From Liolophura sinensis (lineage: Eukaryota > Mollusca > Polyplacophora > Chitonida > Chitonidae): DNA of 64,000 bases. Where the stretch lies: positions 24,875,953 through 24,939,952 of the forward strand of contig NC_088307.1 in the NCBI RefSeq assembly GCF_032854445.1, in the 5' to 3' direction. Under the pieces are notes generated by a model. That model was given only the letters and a program-made list of their open reading frames with translations. It made no database searches and had not been told where the DNA came from. Both the position numbers and the translations under genes were made by a program. Of the stretch, positions 34,434 to 46,289 are shown in pieces; within the stretch, counting starts at the first letter, position 1; each line of letters opens with the position of its first letter.

Positions 34434-34857
34434 GTAAGTTTTATTGTATACGGGCGTGTTTTAATTTGAAAAAAAACATATGTATGTAAAATGAAATGAA
34501 TTCTTGCCTTTGTTTCGTCCTGTATGTTTTTGCAGCATGTATTAAAACGACTTTTGTCTACAGCACATATATCAATATACGTTCGTAAGTTATCTTCTAC
34601 TTACCGTAATTTTATTTCATCCTCATGTGTAAACTGTGAACTCGACTTCATCAAGGAACCAAAATGAACAGATACATAACAGGCCTACATACATTCATTC
34701 TAAAAGGAAAAAAATATCGATGGATCATTTATCCGTGTTGATAAATCAGTTTAAATCATGCAGTTTAAACTATTATTATTCGTAAATCTTGTGCGAAGAC
34801 AATCTGCATTCAATTCCACTTCCACTGGTAAATTTGCAACATATCCCTGCCTTTGGG

Positions 34858-35082
34858 TCTCCGTGGCCGAGGTGGTTAACGTCCCAGTGCGGCGCAATGA
34901 TCAAAAGCCTCTCACTAATGCGGCGACTGTGAGTTCACGTCCAGCTCATGCTGGCTTCCTCTCCGGCCGTACGTGAGAAGGTCTGTCAGCAAACTACGGA
35001 TGGCCCGGTTTCGTCCCCGGTTTCGTCCCACCATGTGGTATTAGTGAAATATTCTACTGTACGGCGTAAAACACCAATCAAA

Positions 35083-35113
<31 letters not shown>

Positions 35114-35121
35114 GTAAATAA
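34858..35121 (+). repeat. SINE family A, full length with (AAAT)n tail
   Basis: The tRNA-like head (GGTCTCCGTGGCCGAGGTGG, then B-box-like GAGTTCACGTCC), the CATGCTGGCTTCCTCTCCGG body, the core and an AATAAATAAATA tail are all present. Because it is complete and ends in a clean tail, it looks relatively young. Confidence 0.88.
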
Positions 35122-35269
35122 ATTTCTCTGGCTCCATTGATCTCGGGGCCTTGATTACAATAAACGGCACATTCCTCTCACTTATTTGTGCTGTCTTAAA
35201 TGAAGTCCAGTAGAAAAAGCTTCCACCGATTTCTTAATTCTGCATATCTGTATACGCCACATTTGGAGA

Positions 35270-35406
35270 AGCTCGTCATGAACTTGGCAGAAGTCGGTGG
35301 TTTATACCGAGCATTCCAGTTTCCTCCACTTATTAAACCGACGCTCATTGTATAAGTGAAACAATTCTTGGCTATGGCGTTAAGCAAGGGTCAAATGAAT
35401 ACATAA
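35270..35406 (+). repeat. SINE-like 3' half, diverged
   Basis: AACTTGGCAGAAGTCGGTGG, TTCCAGTTTCCTCCACTTAT, ATTGTATAAGTGAAACAATT and GGCGTTAAGCAAGGGTCAAA follow the reverse-complement order of family C. Confidence 0.55.
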
Positions 35407-35619
35407 ACTGTTGACTGTATTACTGACAGGTTATTTCGGTTCTTTTGACACTATATAAAATGGACTGACTGAAGTCACAGAACGATTAGTTCGACATTAG
35501 AAATGCAAAATTTGTCAAACAAATTAAAAATTTCTGTTGGACTCATAGTCGAACTATACTTACCACCTATGTAAACACGTCATAGCTGGTAACCTTAATA
35601 TTGTACATAATTATAATGG

Positions 35620-35900
35620 GACAGCCAAACAAGTTCTGAAGGATCCTATACCGTTCGGAAAGTAGACCCCATTGATGACCTTCAGAGAAAATACGTTATT
35701 GTTCCAGCCGACAAAGTTCCCAATAATACTATATTTGTCTACAAGAATTATTAATATCAGGTTCTTGTGGAGGAGCTTTGGTATCAATACAATTTTCGCC
35801 GCAACATCAAGGTATTCTACAATGACATGTACTCTGGAGGAACTATTTAAGGAAACATCAGTTCTTTCACAAATAGCAAAAGACACCAATCATTCGCATA
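35620..35900 (+). pseudogene. Eroded reverse-transcriptase remnant, possibly Penelope-like
   Basis: The plus strand, with frame changes, reads KYVIVPADKVPNNTIFVYKN, then YYIQVLVEEL and later TSRYSTMTCTLEEL. The order VPADKxPNN, then an aromatic/basic phrase, then an E-L phrase recalls the region upstream of the palm in Penelope-like element polymerases. Stops and shifts interrupt it. The recognition is from memory of conserved phrases, so it is tentative. Confidence 0.35.
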
Positions 35901-36383
35901 GCCATTCAGCTGGTGGTGATATTCACCAACGCCATGAAGACGTTCCAATGATCGGCATGTTCATCTGCCTCGATTCTTAAACCATGCCTATACCAAAGAT
36001 TTAGAAGAATTTTATCGATGATATTCCCGATGAAATGTGAACATTTGTAATTTGTGGATGCCCATGATGGACCCAGGTAAAAATGTGTGAATAAGGTTGA
36101 AAATTCCTGAACAATATAACGATATTATATAACGATTTCGCCTGACTGCACAAAACCTTTGAGGATTTGTTTTTCTTGAACTGAATTTTCAAACTTGATT
36201 TTAACCTGAATGTTCAGGTCCCAAACAAATGTTCAGGGCGGAGTTTTTTTAAATGATTTCTAGGCACAACATTTGTATTTCGGGTAAATTTTTGTCAGCA
36301 TTTAGATTTCCTTTAAACCTTAAAATTCAGTCAGCACCAGGCATATTTTAATGTCCAGTCTGTAGCTCATCCCGGCCACTCAT

Positions 36384-36631
36384 ATTTATTTATTTATTTG
36401 ATTGGTATCTTACGCCGTACTCAAGAAAATTTCACTTATACGACGGCTGCCAACATTATGGAGGGAGGAAACAGGGCATGGCCGCGACCATCCGCGGGTT
36501 GCTGTCAGACCTTCCAACGTACGGCCGGAGAGGAAGCCAGCATGAGCTGGACTTAAACTCATTGCGACCGCAGTGGTGAGAGACTCCTGGATCATTACGC
36601 TGGGCTAAACAACTGAGCCACGGACGCCCCC
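36384..36631 (-). repeat. SINE family A, full length
   Basis: A TTTATTTATTTATTTGATTG tail is followed by the core, GGCCGGAGAGGAAGCCAGCA, B-box-like GGACTTAAACTC, and a head ending at CGTGGCTCAG in reverse. About 88% similar by eye to the copy at 48190. Confidence 0.85.
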
Positions 36632-36635
36632 CACC

Positions 36636-36725
36636 CCACCCCACGCATATTCCCTCCATCCATAAAGCTGACTGCCATCGCATAAGTAAAACATTCTTGA
36701 ATAGGTCGTTAAACAAAATGTTTTA
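36636..36725 (+). repeat. SINE 3' fragment abutting the previous copy
   Basis: CATATTCCCTCCATCCATAA, CTGCCATCGCATAAGTAAAA, CATTCTTGAATAGGTCGTTA. It resembles the fragment at 49040, so two SINE pieces lie tail-opposed here. Confidence 0.55.
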
Positions 36726-37485
36726 AAAAAATTGAAAATAGAATAAAATAAGTACATCGCCTTCACAAGATTTTCTATATTTGTCCATGAGAACGAATGA
36801 TTGAATGATTTGGCTGACCGCCACTTCGGTAATATTGCAGCCAAACTAGAACCTAATCTTTTCGATTGACAGTTCCTCACACAACATTCCTGGAAAACAG
36901 AGAAGAAAACGTATGTAGAAAAAAAAAGGAAGAAGTTCTCGAAAAAGTATGCAAGCTTTAAATTGCGGAATGTGAACTGGCACACTTCGTTGACGGTGTC
37001 TTTTATGTCAACACCTGATTCACATCAGTGGGACATCCTCGAGCAGAAATGCGTGTTAAGTCAATCAGTTGAATAACACATTTCGTGTATGGTGGCGTGA
37101 GTAGAATCAAATCTCAGGCACAAACCACCATTTAACATTTCTTTTGTTTGATCATGCCGCTGGTATCAGTTTTCTTCATTGCATGTGCGTGCCACGGTGT
37201 CTCATTATCGACCGCATCACCTCCATCCATTACACAGGTGCGTGATCGTTTCACATTTTCCGACACCTCTCGGACGGTGTACGTAGCAGTCTATCTCCGA
37301 CAGACGTCGATTTCATGCCATACCTTTCAGACAGGTGTCTTGTGACGTTGACGTATTACCGTTATTCTTGGTCGCATTCAGCTGTGGCGATCGACATTAT
37401 CTGTTGCTGTAAGACTTTCTGTGTGGTTTCTTTTCATTTTCCGTCATCTTTTACGTACGATGACTTTCACAAATAATCCCTTGTT

Positions 37486-38140
37486 GTGCATTCATTTAAG
37501 CCAGAAAATTTAAGCCCGAATACTGAATTGCCCGAATACCCCTTTACCCGAAAACACAATGGTCCGAACACCCAAATTCCTAAATACTCAATAGCCAGAA
37601 CACCCAAACACCGAATACCCAATTGCAAGAATATTCAATCGCCCAAATACCCAATTGCTCATTTGTTCGAATGTTCTATCGTCCGAACACCCATTTGTCC
37701 CATTTTTGGATTGGTGTTTTACGCTCTCGTTGCCCAAACACCTATACGACCAAATATCTTCTTGTCCAAATTCCCAGTTGTCTGAATATTCAGTCGAGGG
37801 AATAACCAGAAGAACGAGTACCCCTTTGTGCAAATACAGATATTCAAATTCCCAGTTATTTAATGTACCAAATACCCTGTCATTTAAATACTCAGTTATC
37901 CGATACTAAGTTTCCCGAATATTCAGTTGTCCGAATACCTAGATGCCCGAGTATCCAGTTGATTAAATACCTAGTTGTCCGAATATCCAGTTGAACGAAT
38001 CTCTAGTTGTTCGAATACCTAGTTGTACGAATATCCAGTTGAACGAATCTCCAGTTGTTCGAATACCTAGTTGTACGAATATGCATATTTAATATACCGA
38101 ATACCCTGTTTTCTGAACTCCTAGTTGTCCGAATACCCAT
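37486..38140. repeat. Degenerate 15-17 bp tandem repeat
   Basis: About 40 variants of TCCGAATACCCAGTTG run through 650 bp. The left part carries CCGAACACCCAAATTCC forms and the right part CGAATACCTAGTTGT forms. It is open over short spans in several frames (Pro/Asn/Ile/Thr-rich), which I treat as artefact. Confidence 0.8.
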
Positions 38141-38254
38141 TTGACGGTGTTTATTGCCACCATGATGGTGGCCGTTCGTGAAGTCAGTAGCTTACCAAGT
38201 AAGTCGTGGATTGCATAGTACGGGCGATAGAGTTCCCTGGGCAATAATGAAACA

Positions 38255-38392
38255 AATAGGAAGGTCTCCAGCAACCTGCGGATGGTCGTGGGTTTCCTCC
38301 GGGCTCTGCCCAGTTTCCTACCACCATAATGCTGCCTGCCGTCGTATAAGTGAAATATTCTTGAGTACGCCGTACTCAAGAATAAATAATGA
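38255..38392 (+). repeat. SINE family A 3' half
   Basis: CCAGCAACCTGCGGATGGTC, CACCATAATGCTGCCTGCCG and CGTATAAGTGAAATATTCTT. After GAGTACG the sequence turns back into CCGTACTCAAGAATAAATAA, a small palindromic end. Confidence 0.8.
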
Positions 38393-38511
38393 AACAAGTA
38401 TTTAAACAAGTATCTATTGGTTTACCAGCAAGAATACTACTGACATTCGCCTTTCACACCAAAAAACATCTAAGCACATAACCTTCTCGAAACATACACC
38501 TGCCCTCAACT

Positions 38512-38648
38512 CGTCACAAATGTTACCTGTTGTACCATCTGATCTGTCAAAAATGTTACCTGTTGTACCGTCGGATCTGTCAAACATGCTACCTGTTGTA
38601 CCATCTTATCTGTGAAAAATGTAACCTGTTGTACCGTCAAAAATGCTA
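38512..38648. repeat. 33-bp tandem repeat, four copies
   Basis: The unit is AAATGTTACCTGTTGTACCG plus TCGGATCTGTCAA. The last copy is truncated. Confidence 0.85.
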
Positions 38649-39269
38649 GACAACTATTTTTGTTGTTTGGAATACCAGTGCACAAACGTTGGAGATTTTG
38701 GGAGCAGAACGTTTATGACATTAAGAAATTCGAGAAGTGTCATACGTTCCTCCAAAACACGGTGAAGCAGGTGAGGCGTCAGAAAACGTCGCTTACCATA
38801 ACGAGTCACACGATACACTAGGGCATCTTTGTAACACGCGAATAATAAGCAATGTAGTGAGGAAATATTCAGCAATAATTCAAGCTGAACCAGTGTCTTA
38901 TAAGTTCATCAAAAGTAACACGTCAGCATGATAAGCGGCGCCTTATACAAGAACCGATACGTCTTCATTAAGTTGGTTTAGTCTGTATCTCTCTTGCTCA
39001 GCGGATAGTATTTACCTGGGAATCAGATGTTGATTTCAGCCGTGACACCTGTGTCTCTAGCACCGTCCAATGAAAAGACGGCTACAGAAAAGACAATTTG
39101 AACAAAGAGACGCCTGCTTTAGGTCTTGTATAAGAAATAGCCAGAACAGATATATCAGCCTTCACTTTTGTCAGTTGTAAAGTCATTATAACTAATATAA
39201 TGGAACGTTTTTATGTTATGATGGCTTATTTAACGTTTGATGTGAGAAAGGTTTAACAGCATATTTATG

Positions 39270-39360
39270 CGACCTTTCGAAGTAAAAAAATGCCTGTAGA
39301 AGAGACTCCTAAACTTTACTGGATTCCAAAAACGCATAAATCCCTCGCTTTGTGCGAAGT
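39270..39360 (+). pseudogene. Short reverse-transcriptase-like fragment
   Basis: The plus strand reads EETPKLYWIPKTHKS, similar to the LPxLYWxPKxHK phrase of Penelope-like and some other retroelement polymerases. Similarity stops after about 20 residues. It may be another piece of the element remnant at 35620. A chance match to a short phrase is possible. Confidence 0.3.
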
Positions 39361-39517
39361 TATAGGGAAGGGAAGTTATATGCAGGGTCAACACAATGCA
39401 CCCCCAAGCTTGTATGAACTATCTCATTGGAGGCGTTACAAAAAGTATATTGTCTTTGAAAAGTACTGGCCCCTTGATCACGAAGCGATCTCAGACTTAA
39501 ATCAACATTTCAATTAA

Positions 39518-41089
39518 ATTTGGTATTTTCCTTTTCGATATTTTACCTGAAATTTGTTTTATAACAGCTTACCAAGAATTTACATTTTCAAGGTATAGTT
39601 GGACATTGTTACATAAAAAATAACACCTCTAAAGTGATTTGAAATTTTGACTTAATATTCGTTCAAGGGGGCAGGTGTCAATTCAGGTGTCAACTGAGTG
39701 CGGATTCTTAGGAATTTAAGACTTCTCACTAAGGAACTAGAGGCTCAAACAAACTTGTACGAAAAAAGGACATATCCCCTTGGGCTTTCCCTTCTCTCTG
39801 TACTACTATTTTTTACATAATTATATAATTACATCATTAATTGTTTCGCTCTTTTACTAAAACTGGTCATCGCTACATTAACATCAAAGGCAAAACAGCC
39901 TTCTTCGGATCCATTTCATATAGGGGTTACGGCTCATGCTATGCCTCGTTGTTCATTTCTTTTCAGTAACAACTGTGTAGAATTTGGAGAGAAAATTTAT
40001 CAACTTTGTGTATAAAGGTGTTCTCACAAATTACAAATTTTACCCCTTCTCTTCCCCACTACCCATATAAGCTTCTTCAATCAAAGAGCAACTGAGATGG
40101 ACATTTTTAATTATCGACAACTAGCACGGTAGGCCTTAATGTGTACGGATGTGGACATTTTGAGAAATGCAAGACATGTTCTTCCATTTTATATTTTGTT
40201 TCCACTACCGGAAATCCATCCATTTTTTAGACCTATGAAATAGTTAGGTTGTTGACTTAGAGAGTCAGCTTATATAGAGCCCATCAATAATAATGTCTTA
40301 TTCTCAGTGCAAATCAACTAAACAACCTATATTTGCCAGTTTTGAAGTCTTAGATATGGCGCACCACTCGGGATTGAACCCCATATACCCCGATCATAAC
40401 ACGGACCCGACCATGCAACTATAGAGAGCAAACAGACAGCACTAAAATTTTATCGTAAAAAAAAAGGGAAAACAGAATTGACCGGTATTTGATGAACTAA
40501 GCATTGTGCTTCATAATAACGATTTGTTTTTATATGCCCACATCGAAGAAAATCCTACGGAGATGCTGAAACACACCGCAGCAGTACATTCTGAAACTGG
40601 AACAAACCTTAGAGAGTTACTTCCCCTGTACCATTCTGATTGGCGTGAACTCGTCCATTTGGCTCCTTTCGAATGGGATTTTTTCGCTGGGATTTTTTTT
40701 CCTTAGCGTATGCGACGGTGGATAAACCTCCTGCTTTCGCCAAGTAGCCAACAAAGCCGAACTAGTGGGAGTTGGATTTGAACCCGCGACCTCTTCAAGC
40801 TCCCTTTCTATATAAACTTTTCACTCTGCTCATATATATGTACATGTAATATATATTTTACAATAGATATTTGTTGTTATTTTATTCGGGCTAAATTTCA
40901 TTTATAAGCTGTATTTGGCAGTCATACAAGGGAAGCCTTTCTTCCTTTGATAATTCTGATCATTTTCGCTGATATTTATTTCCAACGATATTCTCGAATA
41001 TTTAGGTACATGTGCTTCACTAGTGATATACAAGTACATACAGTTCGCCCACTTTCTATGTATCTTGCAAGCAATCCTCATTTTTGAAT
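39518..41089. other. Mostly unrecognised; includes a partial dispersed repeat Y at about 40058-40210
   Basis: TCAATCAAAGAGCAACTGAG then ATTATCGACAACTAGCACGG is a Y fragment. At 40740-40800 the phrase GAGTTGGATTTGAACCCGCG resembles a tRNA B-box from a SINE. A 66-codon plus-strand frame at 40506-40706 has plausible composition but no splice or domain support. Confidence 0.45.
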
Positions 41090-41290
41090 CTCTCACCAAT
41101 GCAGTCGCTGTGAGTTCAAGTCCAGTTCGTGGTGGCTTCCTCTCCGTCCGTAGGTGGGAAGATTTTCCAGCAACCTGCGGATGGTCGTGAGTTTCCCCCG
41201 GGCTCTGCCTGGTTTCCACCCACTATAATTCTGACCGCCGTCATATAAGTAAAATATTCTTGAGCACGGCGTAAAACACCAATCAAAAGA
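41090..41290 (+). repeat. SINE family A copy, truncated head
   Basis: TCTCACCAATGCAGTCGCTG, GAGTTCAAGTCCAGTTCG, then the body and core to AAACACCAATCAAAAGAAA. Confidence 0.85.
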
Positions 41291-41867
41291 AAAAAAATTC
41301 TTTAAAGTATATCATGAGTATATATGCCTGGGAAACAGACCAGTCGTCAACCAAGATGTACGTTCCAGGTCAATAGTGGTAAGGCCAACTCCCAAAAGTA
41401 CTTTGCTACTATAACAGTTGCCATTAGCTTGACTTGACCTTGCAACTTCAGAGTCTCATGTTCGATTTCCCATTAAAACTTTTTGGCTGTTCGACTCTAA
41501 ATTTACAAGATAATCGTTTAAACTAAATATAATTGAATATGGCCTCAACTTAGAATCAAATAAATGGAAGTTTCGTGGTTATCGCCCTTGATGGGCTCTC
41601 TTCATCCTTTAGTCAACATTGTATCTTTTCTTATAGATTAGCTATACAGGGCTCATTGTGAGTTTCCTCAGAAACCACACACCTTCATATTAAGCTCGTA
41701 AAACACCAATCAAAATCATATTAAGCTCGGCATTTATTAATCCCAGGTATATATTCGCTTGACTAGGTGTAAAATTCTTACACGAAATGATTTAAATGCT
41801 AAAATCAGGCTTGCATGTAATGACAATCACGAAACATATTTGAGGCCATATAGGCCTCGTAGCAGAG

Positions 41868-42065
41868 TGTGCGCTGGGAGAGGGCTGTGGCCGAGTTGTG
41901 GAGCAAACCGTGAGCGAGTGGTGGAGCGAGCCGTGGCCGAATGATGGAGCGGGCCATGGTCGAGCGGTGGAGCGGGCCGTGGCCTGGTGGAGAGGGCCGT
42001 GGCCTGGTGGAGGGGGCCGTGGCCGAGTGATAGAGCGGCCGGTGGCTGAGTAGAGGAGTGGGACG
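41868..42065. repeat. GC-rich minisatellite
   Basis: Units of about 23-24 bp (GGCCGTGGCCGAGTGGTGGA-like) and shorter GGTGGAGAGGGCCGTGGCCT variants. GC-rich in an AT-rich setting, and open on the minus strand (His/Ser/Thr/Ala/Pro-rich, artefact). Confidence 0.8.
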
Positions 42066-42437
42066 TGTCCGAGGATTTTGGCAATTGTTGTTTTTGAAAA
42101 GTAAATATAAAGAAAACAATTATCTGTAAATTTTGTGCTCCTTTTAATGTACCGTGTCTATGGTTGCATGATTTCCATTAAAAGAAATGCGAACACAGGG
42201 AATATTCTTTAATACCAGAATGCTTTTTCCTTTCGAAAAGCATTTCCTATCGCCACACGTTGTTGAAAAATTATGTAGGTAATAGTGCACAATAAAGTTT
42301 AAAAGTACTATGAGAAGTGCGCAATGAAATTTGAAAACATAACCCATGAAGTGAAACAATATTACAATATTCACCAAAACAGTTCATAGGTGAAACAACT
42401 TGTACTGATACAAAAAGGCCAAAAAATGTCAAAACCG

Positions 42438-42545
42438 TCTAGTAAATTGACAAGAGGCGATCTTTCACCGATTATGTGTGAGTTTTTGCCAACTTTCAAA
42501 CTTTCGTCACTGCTCTGGTTTAGCTTTCTTTACTGTTGTCTTTTA
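42438..42545 (+). repeat. Dispersed repeat X fragment
   Basis: AGTAAATTGACAAGAGGCGA, TTTCACCGATTATGTGTGAG, TCGTCACTGCTCTGGTTTAG. Confidence 0.6.
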
Positions 42546-43364
42546 TATTAAGCATTAATAAGACATTTATAAATGTATACGCATGGTACTGAATATGCAT
42601 GTATTAAGATCATTTTCTGAATATAGCTATAGGTACACGAAACATATCGTTTCATGTCAAACAACAACAATTCTTAATATGCTCTTGTGTGTGATTAAAA
42701 ATAGCCCCCAGTTTGTTTAATTATTGCCGAAAATAGCACGAAATCAACGATGCATACATAATTGTCCGGGTTACGAAGGCGGTCTATATGTGTGTACATC
42801 CAATACAACATATATTTTTAGTTTGGCTGCATTCTTCCTGTTAATCACACAGTTTATTTCGTTATCGTCGCTTAGCATTATCTCGCCATCTAGCGGCGAT
42901 CTCGAACAATCCCGTGTTATCATGGAAACCGCGTGAGGCAATATGTGTGAGAGACATATCAATGTGTCACCCTGTTTTATCTTTTTTCAAATTTTGACCG
43001 CGAATCTGGGTATCGCTCACCACATCTTAATTGTAATTATTAGGTGCTTTAACCTGTATAGAGAACACCAGAAAGCAGAATGCTCTCAGTGCAAATTCTC
43101 TTTAATCTTATTCGAGATCGTTTTCAGTGTTATTTTTAACAGCCCGTTGATTCGCCACTCAGGAAAAGGCGTTGTGCACTATTTTTCAGTGAACTATTGA
43201 AAGTATTTTAAACAATTTTTCACTTCAGTTATAATTAAACGGCTTTAATTAATTCACTTTAAAACTTATCAAGTAAAGTTATTTAATTACCTTTTTTTCA
43301 CACGTAAGCCCGGGAGGAACATATGTATATTTGCGTCCCACTTTATGGTTTTAACTTATCTCTT
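42546..43364. other. No gene recognised
   Basis: Opposed 60-85 codon open frames occur without support. AT-rich. Confidence 0.45.
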
Positions 43365-43434
43365 TAATTTATCGAAGTCAAATATTCTTGAGTACGGCGT
43401 AAAATTAAATGAAACCAATTAAATAAATAAATAA
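43365..43434 (+). repeat. SINE family A 3' end
   Basis: CAAATATTCTTGAGTACGGC, GTAAAATTAAATG, then an AATAAATAAATAA tail. Confidence 0.75.
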
Positions 43435-43599
43435 ACTTTAACTTATCGTGTTTTGTATATACAAAACTGTGGTTTTAGCTCTATCTTCATTAACCAAAAT
43501 CGTGGAGAGATACCTTTAAGATTACACAAGGAATCCTAAAACGTAATGTTTGACGCATTGCAATGGACCTAGATTTTTCATGGTCGAAAGCTGCATTCC

Positions 43600-43740
43600 A
43601 TTAGCTTAGGATTACATTAGAAAAAGCTGTTAGCTTATGGTTAGATAAGGTTAGCTCAGGACTGGTTAGAGATAGCTTTATGTTACTTTAGGGTTAACTT
43701 TGGATTACTTTACGTAATTTAAAACTAAAATGTTAAGTAA
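43600..43740. repeat. Outlying part of the TTAGGG-like array
   Basis: Diverged phrases TTAGCTTATGGTTAGATAAG, GGTTAGCTCAGGAC and TTTAGGGTTAACTTTGG precede the hairpin element at 43790 and belong to the array that resumes at 44080. Confidence 0.55.
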
Positions 43741-43789
43741 GGCTCATCGTTCAAATAACTGAAAACTGAAAATATTCGTAAAAATATTT

Positions 43790-44015
43790 TTATTTATTTA
43801 TTCAGATTTTTTTATCTGACGGTATCTAGAAACTCTGACGTCATATCACATTTTTCCCTGATGTTCACCAGAAGGAAGGGATTTTGGGGAATCTTTATCA
43901 GTAATCTTTAACTCATGGGTAAAAAGAGTTATTTCAACATTCAGTGGCGTGATTGGAGTAGGAACAACTTCCTGTGATGTCAGAGTTTCTAAACTCTGAT
44001 AAATGAATATATATC
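43790..44015. mobile_element. Hairpin MITE splitting the TTAGGG-like array
   Basis: The left arm has TAGAAACTCTGACGTCATAT near 43828. The right arm, on the minus strand, has TTTAGAAACTCTGACATCAC near 43972-43991, with matching ATTTATTCAGA/ATTTATCAGA ends. About 225 bp overall. It interrupts the array, which is best explained by insertion. Confidence 0.5.
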
Positions 44016-44079
44016 TTTGCACAATTTTAAGTGGTCTATTTAGTGACGCCCACATGTACTTTGATTTTTAGTCCTTTTC

Positions 44080-45423
44080 TTTAAGATTAGTTAGGCCTGT
44101 GTTCACTAAGGGTTAGTTAGGGATAGCTTAGGGTTAGCTAGGTTAGTTTATGTTTAGTTAGGATTAGCTTAAGATTAATTAGGTTAGCCTAGAGTTAGCT
44201 AAAGTTTACCATATGGTTACCTAGGGTTAGTTTACGGAGAGTTTAGGATTAGATAGTGTTATCTTGGAGTTAGCTAGGGTTAGTTTAGCGTTAAGGGGTT
44301 AGCTGAAGACTGGGTTTATTTAGGGCTGGCTTAGGGCTGGCTTATGGTTAGCTTAGTGTCAGGGTTGCCTGAAGATTAGGTTTGATTTGGACTGGCTTAG
44401 GGTTAGCTTAGATTTAACTTGAGGTTAACTAGATTGACTTAGGTTAACTTACAGTTAGCTATATTAGCTTAGCGTTGCTTTAGGATTAGCTAGTTAGGTT
44501 AGCTTATTGTTAGCTTACGATTGCCTGTGGTTAGGTAAGTGTTAGCTGAGAGCTTACGATTAGCTGGGTTAGCTTAGGGCTAAGCTAAGGTTAGCCTAGG
44601 ACTAGGTTAAGGTTAGCTTAGGGCTAGCTTAAGGATAGCTTAGGGTTAGGTTAAGGTTAGCTTAGGATTAGGTTAAGGTCAGCTTAGGGCTAGGTTAAGT
44701 TTAGGTTATGGTTATGGTTAGCTTAGGGTTAGGTTAAGGATAGCTTAGGGTTAGGTTAAGGTTAGGTTATGGTTATGGTTAGCTTAGGGTTAGGTTAAGG
44801 TTAGCTTAGGGCTAGGTTACGGTCAGCTTAGGGCTAGGTTAAGGTTAGGTTATGGTTAGCTTATGGTTAGGTTAAGGTTAGCTTAGGGCTAGGTTACGGT
44901 CAGCTTAGGACTAGGTTAAGGTTAGCTTAGGGTTAGGTTAAGGTTAGCTTGGGGTTAGGTTAAGGTCAGCTTAGGGCTAGGTTAAGTTTAGGTTATGGTT
45001 ATGGTTAGCTTAGGGTTAGGTTAAGGTGAGCTTAGGGCTAGGTTACGGTCAGCTTAGGGCTAGGTTAAGGTTAGCTTAGGGCTAGGTTAAGGTTAGGTTA
45101 TGGTTAGGTTTTGGTTAGCTTAGGGTTAGCTTAATGTTAGGTTAAGGTCACCTTAGGGTTAGGTTAAGATTAGCTTAGGGTTAGGTTATGGTTAGCTTAG
45201 GGTTAGGTTAAGGTTAGCTTATGGTTAGGTTAAGGTTAGCTTAGAGCTAGCTTAAGGTTAGCTTAGTGTTAGTTTAAGGTCAGCTTAGGTCTAGGTTAAG
45301 GTGAGGTTATGGTTAGGTTAATGTTAGCTTAGGGCTAGGTTAAGGTTAGGCTATGGTTAGGGTATGGTTATCTTAGGGTTAGGCTAAGGTTAGCTTAAAG
45401 TTAGGTTAAGGTTAGCTTAGGGC
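44080..45423. repeat. Telomere-motif-like array, 22-bp higher unit
   Basis: About 1.3 kb built of TTAGGG, TTAGGT and TTAAGG words. Towards the right these settle into a 22-bp unit close to GCTTAGGGCTAGGTTAAGGT plus TA. The left 300 bp are more diverged. G-rich on the plus strand throughout. True telomeric repeats would be uniform, so this is a degenerate satellite of telomere-like words. Confidence 0.85.
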
Positions 45424-46010
45424 CAGCTTAAGGGTCAGTTTTATTCAGCCTAGGGCTAGTTGGAATCAGCTTAAGGTCAGTTTTAATCAGCTTAGGGTCA
45501 GTTTTAATCAGCTTAGGGTCAGTTGGAATCAGCTTAGGGTCAGTTGGAATCAGCTTAGGGTCAGTTGGAATCAGCTTAGGGCCAGTTGGAATCAGCTTAG
45601 GGTCAGTTTTAATCAGCTTAGGGCCAGTTGGAATCAGCTTAGGGTCAGTTTTAATCAGCTTAGGGTCAGTTGGAATCAGCTTAGGGTCAGTTGGAATCAG
45701 CTTAAGGTCAGTTGGAATCAGCTTAGGGCCAGTTGGAATCAGCTTAGGGTCAGTTGGAATCAGCTTAGGTCAGTTGGAATCAGCTTAGGGCCAGTTGGAA
45801 TCAGCTTAGGGTCAGTTGGAATCAGCTTAGGGTCAGTTGGAATCAGCTTAGGGCCAGTTGGAATCAGCTTAGGGCCAGTTGGAATCAGCTTAGGGCCAGT
45901 TGGAATCAGCTTAGGGCCAGTTGGAATCAGCTTAGGGCCAGTTGGAATCAGCTAAGGGTCAGTTGGAATCAGCTTAGGGTCAGTTGGAATCAGCTTAGGG
46001 TCAGTTAGGC
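45424..46010. repeat. 21-bp satellite, about 27 copies
   Basis: Homogeneous copies of CAGCTTAGGGTCAGTTGGAA plus T, with GGGTC/GGGCC and TTGGAA/TTTTAA as the main variants. It follows the 22-bp array directly and shares the AGCTTAGGG half, so it probably arose from it. Confidence 0.95.
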
Positions 46011-46289
46011 CTTATAAACCGTTTCGTGATGATATTTTCAGATGGGTCAAAGATGGCTTGCTGTGTTTTCAGTGCGTGAAATTCGTACATGATATTTAAG
46101 ATAATAACTCTAGGAAGTGCTTGCCTTTCAATCGCCTGGACACACGAGATGGTGGTTCGAGCCCGGCCTTGGACAGAGAATTTTGCTGGTGGGCATTGGT
46201 GGCAATAGGCCGGTGACGACGCCTGTGTAGCAGCATAGCGTACGTTGAATACCATATGTCTTCGACAAAAATAACGCATATTTGTCACA

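Noticed and set aside
37154-37237. Signal-peptide-like start MPLVSVFFIACACHG ending in CAG/GTGCGT on the plus strand
   Set aside because: No positive charge at the N terminus, no downstream exon found, and it lies next to a repeat array. Treated as chance.
44080-46010. True telomere end
   Set aside because: Words are too mixed (TTAGGG, TTAGGT, TTAAGG, TCAGTTGG) and unique sequence continues on both sides.
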